The notes beneath the pieces are model-generated. The model searched no databases and was not told the origin of the DNA. It saw only the letters and a list, made by a program, of their open reading frames with translations. The translations under genes and the position numbers were made by a program. A stretch of 64,000 nucleotides of DNA, taken from Leptidea sinapis. Taxonomy: Eukaryota; Arthropoda; Insecta; Lepidoptera; Pieridae. The stretch is from NCBI RefSeq assembly GCF_905404315.1, contig NC_066309.1:5394001-5458000 (forward strand), written 5' to 3'. Positions 30,001-33,000 of this stretch are shown one piece after another (position 1 is the first letter of the stretch; every line of letters starts with the position of its first letter).

Positions 30001-33000
30001 ATTATGATACTTATGTGCAAATGCAAGTCTTTTGTAACTTTAACGATAATAAGAATTTTATGCAAGTATTAATATCTTAATATATTGGATATATATAATA
30101 TACTAGCTGACCCAGCAAACGTTGTATTGCCGATATTAAAATCGCGATACAAAAGTAGCTGTTGATCGTAGATGGGTGAAAATTTGAAGTTGTAAGTATT
30201 TTTTAATGCTGACTCATAATAAATTAAAAAAAAATGCCAAAATATATTTAAAAAAATTCGTGTGGACCACCCTTAACATTTAGGGGGATGAAAAATAGAT
30301 ATTGTCCGATTCTCAGACCTACCCAATATGCACTCAAAATTTCATGAGAATCGGTCAAGCCGTTTCGGAGGAGTTCAATGTTTAACACCATGACATGAGA
30401 ATTTTATATATTAGATATAGTATATATATAATAATATATGATATATATAAATCCAGTGTCCTGATGTTAGTTTCCAGTGACCTCCTGAACTAATGAACGG
30501 ATTCTAATGGGGATTACTTAATGGAGTGCCGTTTAGTCCAACTTGAGAGATGGATAGTTTTTATTTCGATTTGGGGCACATAATTATTTTTATTTCCAAT
30601 ATTTGTTTTGTATGGACATATTTTCTATGAGAGAATTTATTGACGCACGGTTAGACACAACACACAGCATATTTTACGAAATAATTCTTGATGTTATGAA
30701 ATATTATTGACAAATCCATGAAAAACAACGTTTGTCGGGTCAGGTAGTCGTTAGTAAAAAAAGATTTTATTGACGATAAAATATTTAATAAAATAAATAA
30801 TCGAGGGATTTATGTTTTACATGGCATTATTTTTCTTGGTTTAGTAGTAATCAAACCATTGAATTTAAATTTGATTTGAATTTCATGGGATTTTTGCGAG
30901 AAATTGTTTTTTTTTTTTTTTTGTAATTATCTATATATATAAAAATGAATTGCTGTTCGTTAGTCTCGCTAAAACTCGAGAACGGCTGGACCGATTTGGC
31001 TAATTTTGGTCTTGAATTATTTGTGGAAGTCCAGAGAAGGTTTAAAAGGTGAATAAATAGGAAAATGCTACATACATAATTTCTATGAGAGAATTTATTG
31101 ACGCACGGTTTGACAGTTCTGCTGTGAAACAATTTCATTACGACAGCAGGGTGCATATTTTACGAAGTAATCTTTGATGTTATGATATATTATTGACAAA
31201 TTCATATAAAAACATTATTTTATAAAAAAAGACATAACCATGAATCGTATAGATATATGCAATAAATACAAAGCTACTAACGGATACTATATTTAATAAT
31301 AATGATATTGTTGTTATACATAACTCACTCGTAACAGTTATTTTTGGTTGTTATAACACTAGAAATAAGGGATTGCTTGTAGCTAATTCTAGTAGGCTTC
31401 ATAAGATACATAATAGCTTTGAGGGTAAATGTATGTATTTATATAATAAAGTCCCAGCCACTGTTCAGGCATTATCTATAAATAAATTTTATCTACACCC
31501 TTGCTTTAAATCCTCTATTAAAGATTCTGAAACAGTTAGCTTATTGCCAACATTAAAACACCCAATGTTCTAATAACCATTACATCATCCAAACGAGTGT
31601 TGTAATGTTATACTGAATTTCATAACAACACTCCTTTTTTTTCGATCCCTTCATGCGCAAAGAGTTTTAACAGACAGCCACATTCTTATAACGCTCTATG
31701 CGTGGTATCTGTATGAAATTAAAAAAAAAATATTTCGTTTACGCGCTTTCCACACTGCCAGAACGTCGCGCGCTGTAAAAAAAAGTAGGTTATTCGAATA
31801 CCCGCCATTTTTCTTGAAAAAAAAAAGCAATTAAAGTTTTGACAGCACACCGCCGGATATTTTAAACGCTGCAAAGAACATAATATTCAAGTGATTGTAC
31901 TATACAAAATTTAAATTACTACTAAAAATAAATAATTGTTTCATTAATACTTAGTTTATCTGTATATAATCAGTAATGAATGATATTAGGTTACTACTAG
32001 AACTGGTGTTTTAAAGTTAGCAGTAAGCTAACTGTTTAAGAATCTTTTAGAATTTAGAGGATTCAAATTCTGGGTGTAGATAAAGTCTTGTATGCAACTG
32101 TTGATAATTAGGTATTAAAACACTTATATGATACTATTATCACACTCGGCTTCGCCTCGTTTGATAAATCCACATTCGTGTTTTAATACCCCTTATTACA
32201 CAACAGTTGCATAAATAACTATAAATGATTTATAAAAACAATGGCTCTGTCGTAAATCCTATTACTCCACAGCTGAATATCTAAGTGATCGGACAGCCTG
32301 GGACTAGATTATGATTATTTTATAGCGATGGAAATGCCTGTACAATATTGTGTATTTTTATTGAAAAGAGCACAAAAAAAATCGCTGGAAGAGAGAGAGA
32401 GAGAGACTTCTCTCTCAGAGCGCCATTTATTTCCGGTAGTAGTATCTAGTATATTAGAAATGACATCAAAAAGAATTCTAAAGGAATAAATTTTTGAGAA
32501 AAAAAATAAATGCCTTTTTATGGCTTTACAAAGAATGACATAAATAATTTATTTTTCAGGCAGGTCCGGATTGTAGGTCGTGATTGCGGTACCGGAGGCT
32601 TGTCGCCGCGCATCGGCGGAATGCTTGACGCTTTGCCCGCGATGAGATCCGCTAAAGTGCCAGCACACGAGGTGAGTTTTTTTTTTGTGGAATAGGAGGA
32701 CAAACGAGCGTACGGGTCATCTGTTGTTAAGTGATCACCGCCGCCCACATTCACTTGCAACACCAGAGGAATCACAGGAGCGTTGCCGGCCTTTAAGGAA
32801 GGTGTACGCGCTTTTTTTGAAGGTACCCATGTTGTATCGTCCCGGAAACACCGCACAATGAAGCTCATTCCACAGCTTTGTAGTACGAGGAAGAAGGCAC
32901 CTTGAAAACCGCACTGTGGAGGACCACCACACATCCAGATGGTGGGGATGATATCCTAACTTGTGGCGTGTCGTGCGAAGGTGAAATGAGAGGTGGATTG

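Larger units (their letters stand above)
31345..32515 (+). mobile_element. LINE 3' end split by a DNA element
   Basis: Frame 31373-31490 reads LHKIHNSFEGKCMYLYNKVP ATVQALSINKF. It resumes after the insertion at about 32226 with ATGGCTCTGTCGTAAATCC and the same 3' UTR as 5985-6478, ending AAATGCCTTTT. It ends about 40 bp before FNIP visible exon 8. Confidence 0.7.
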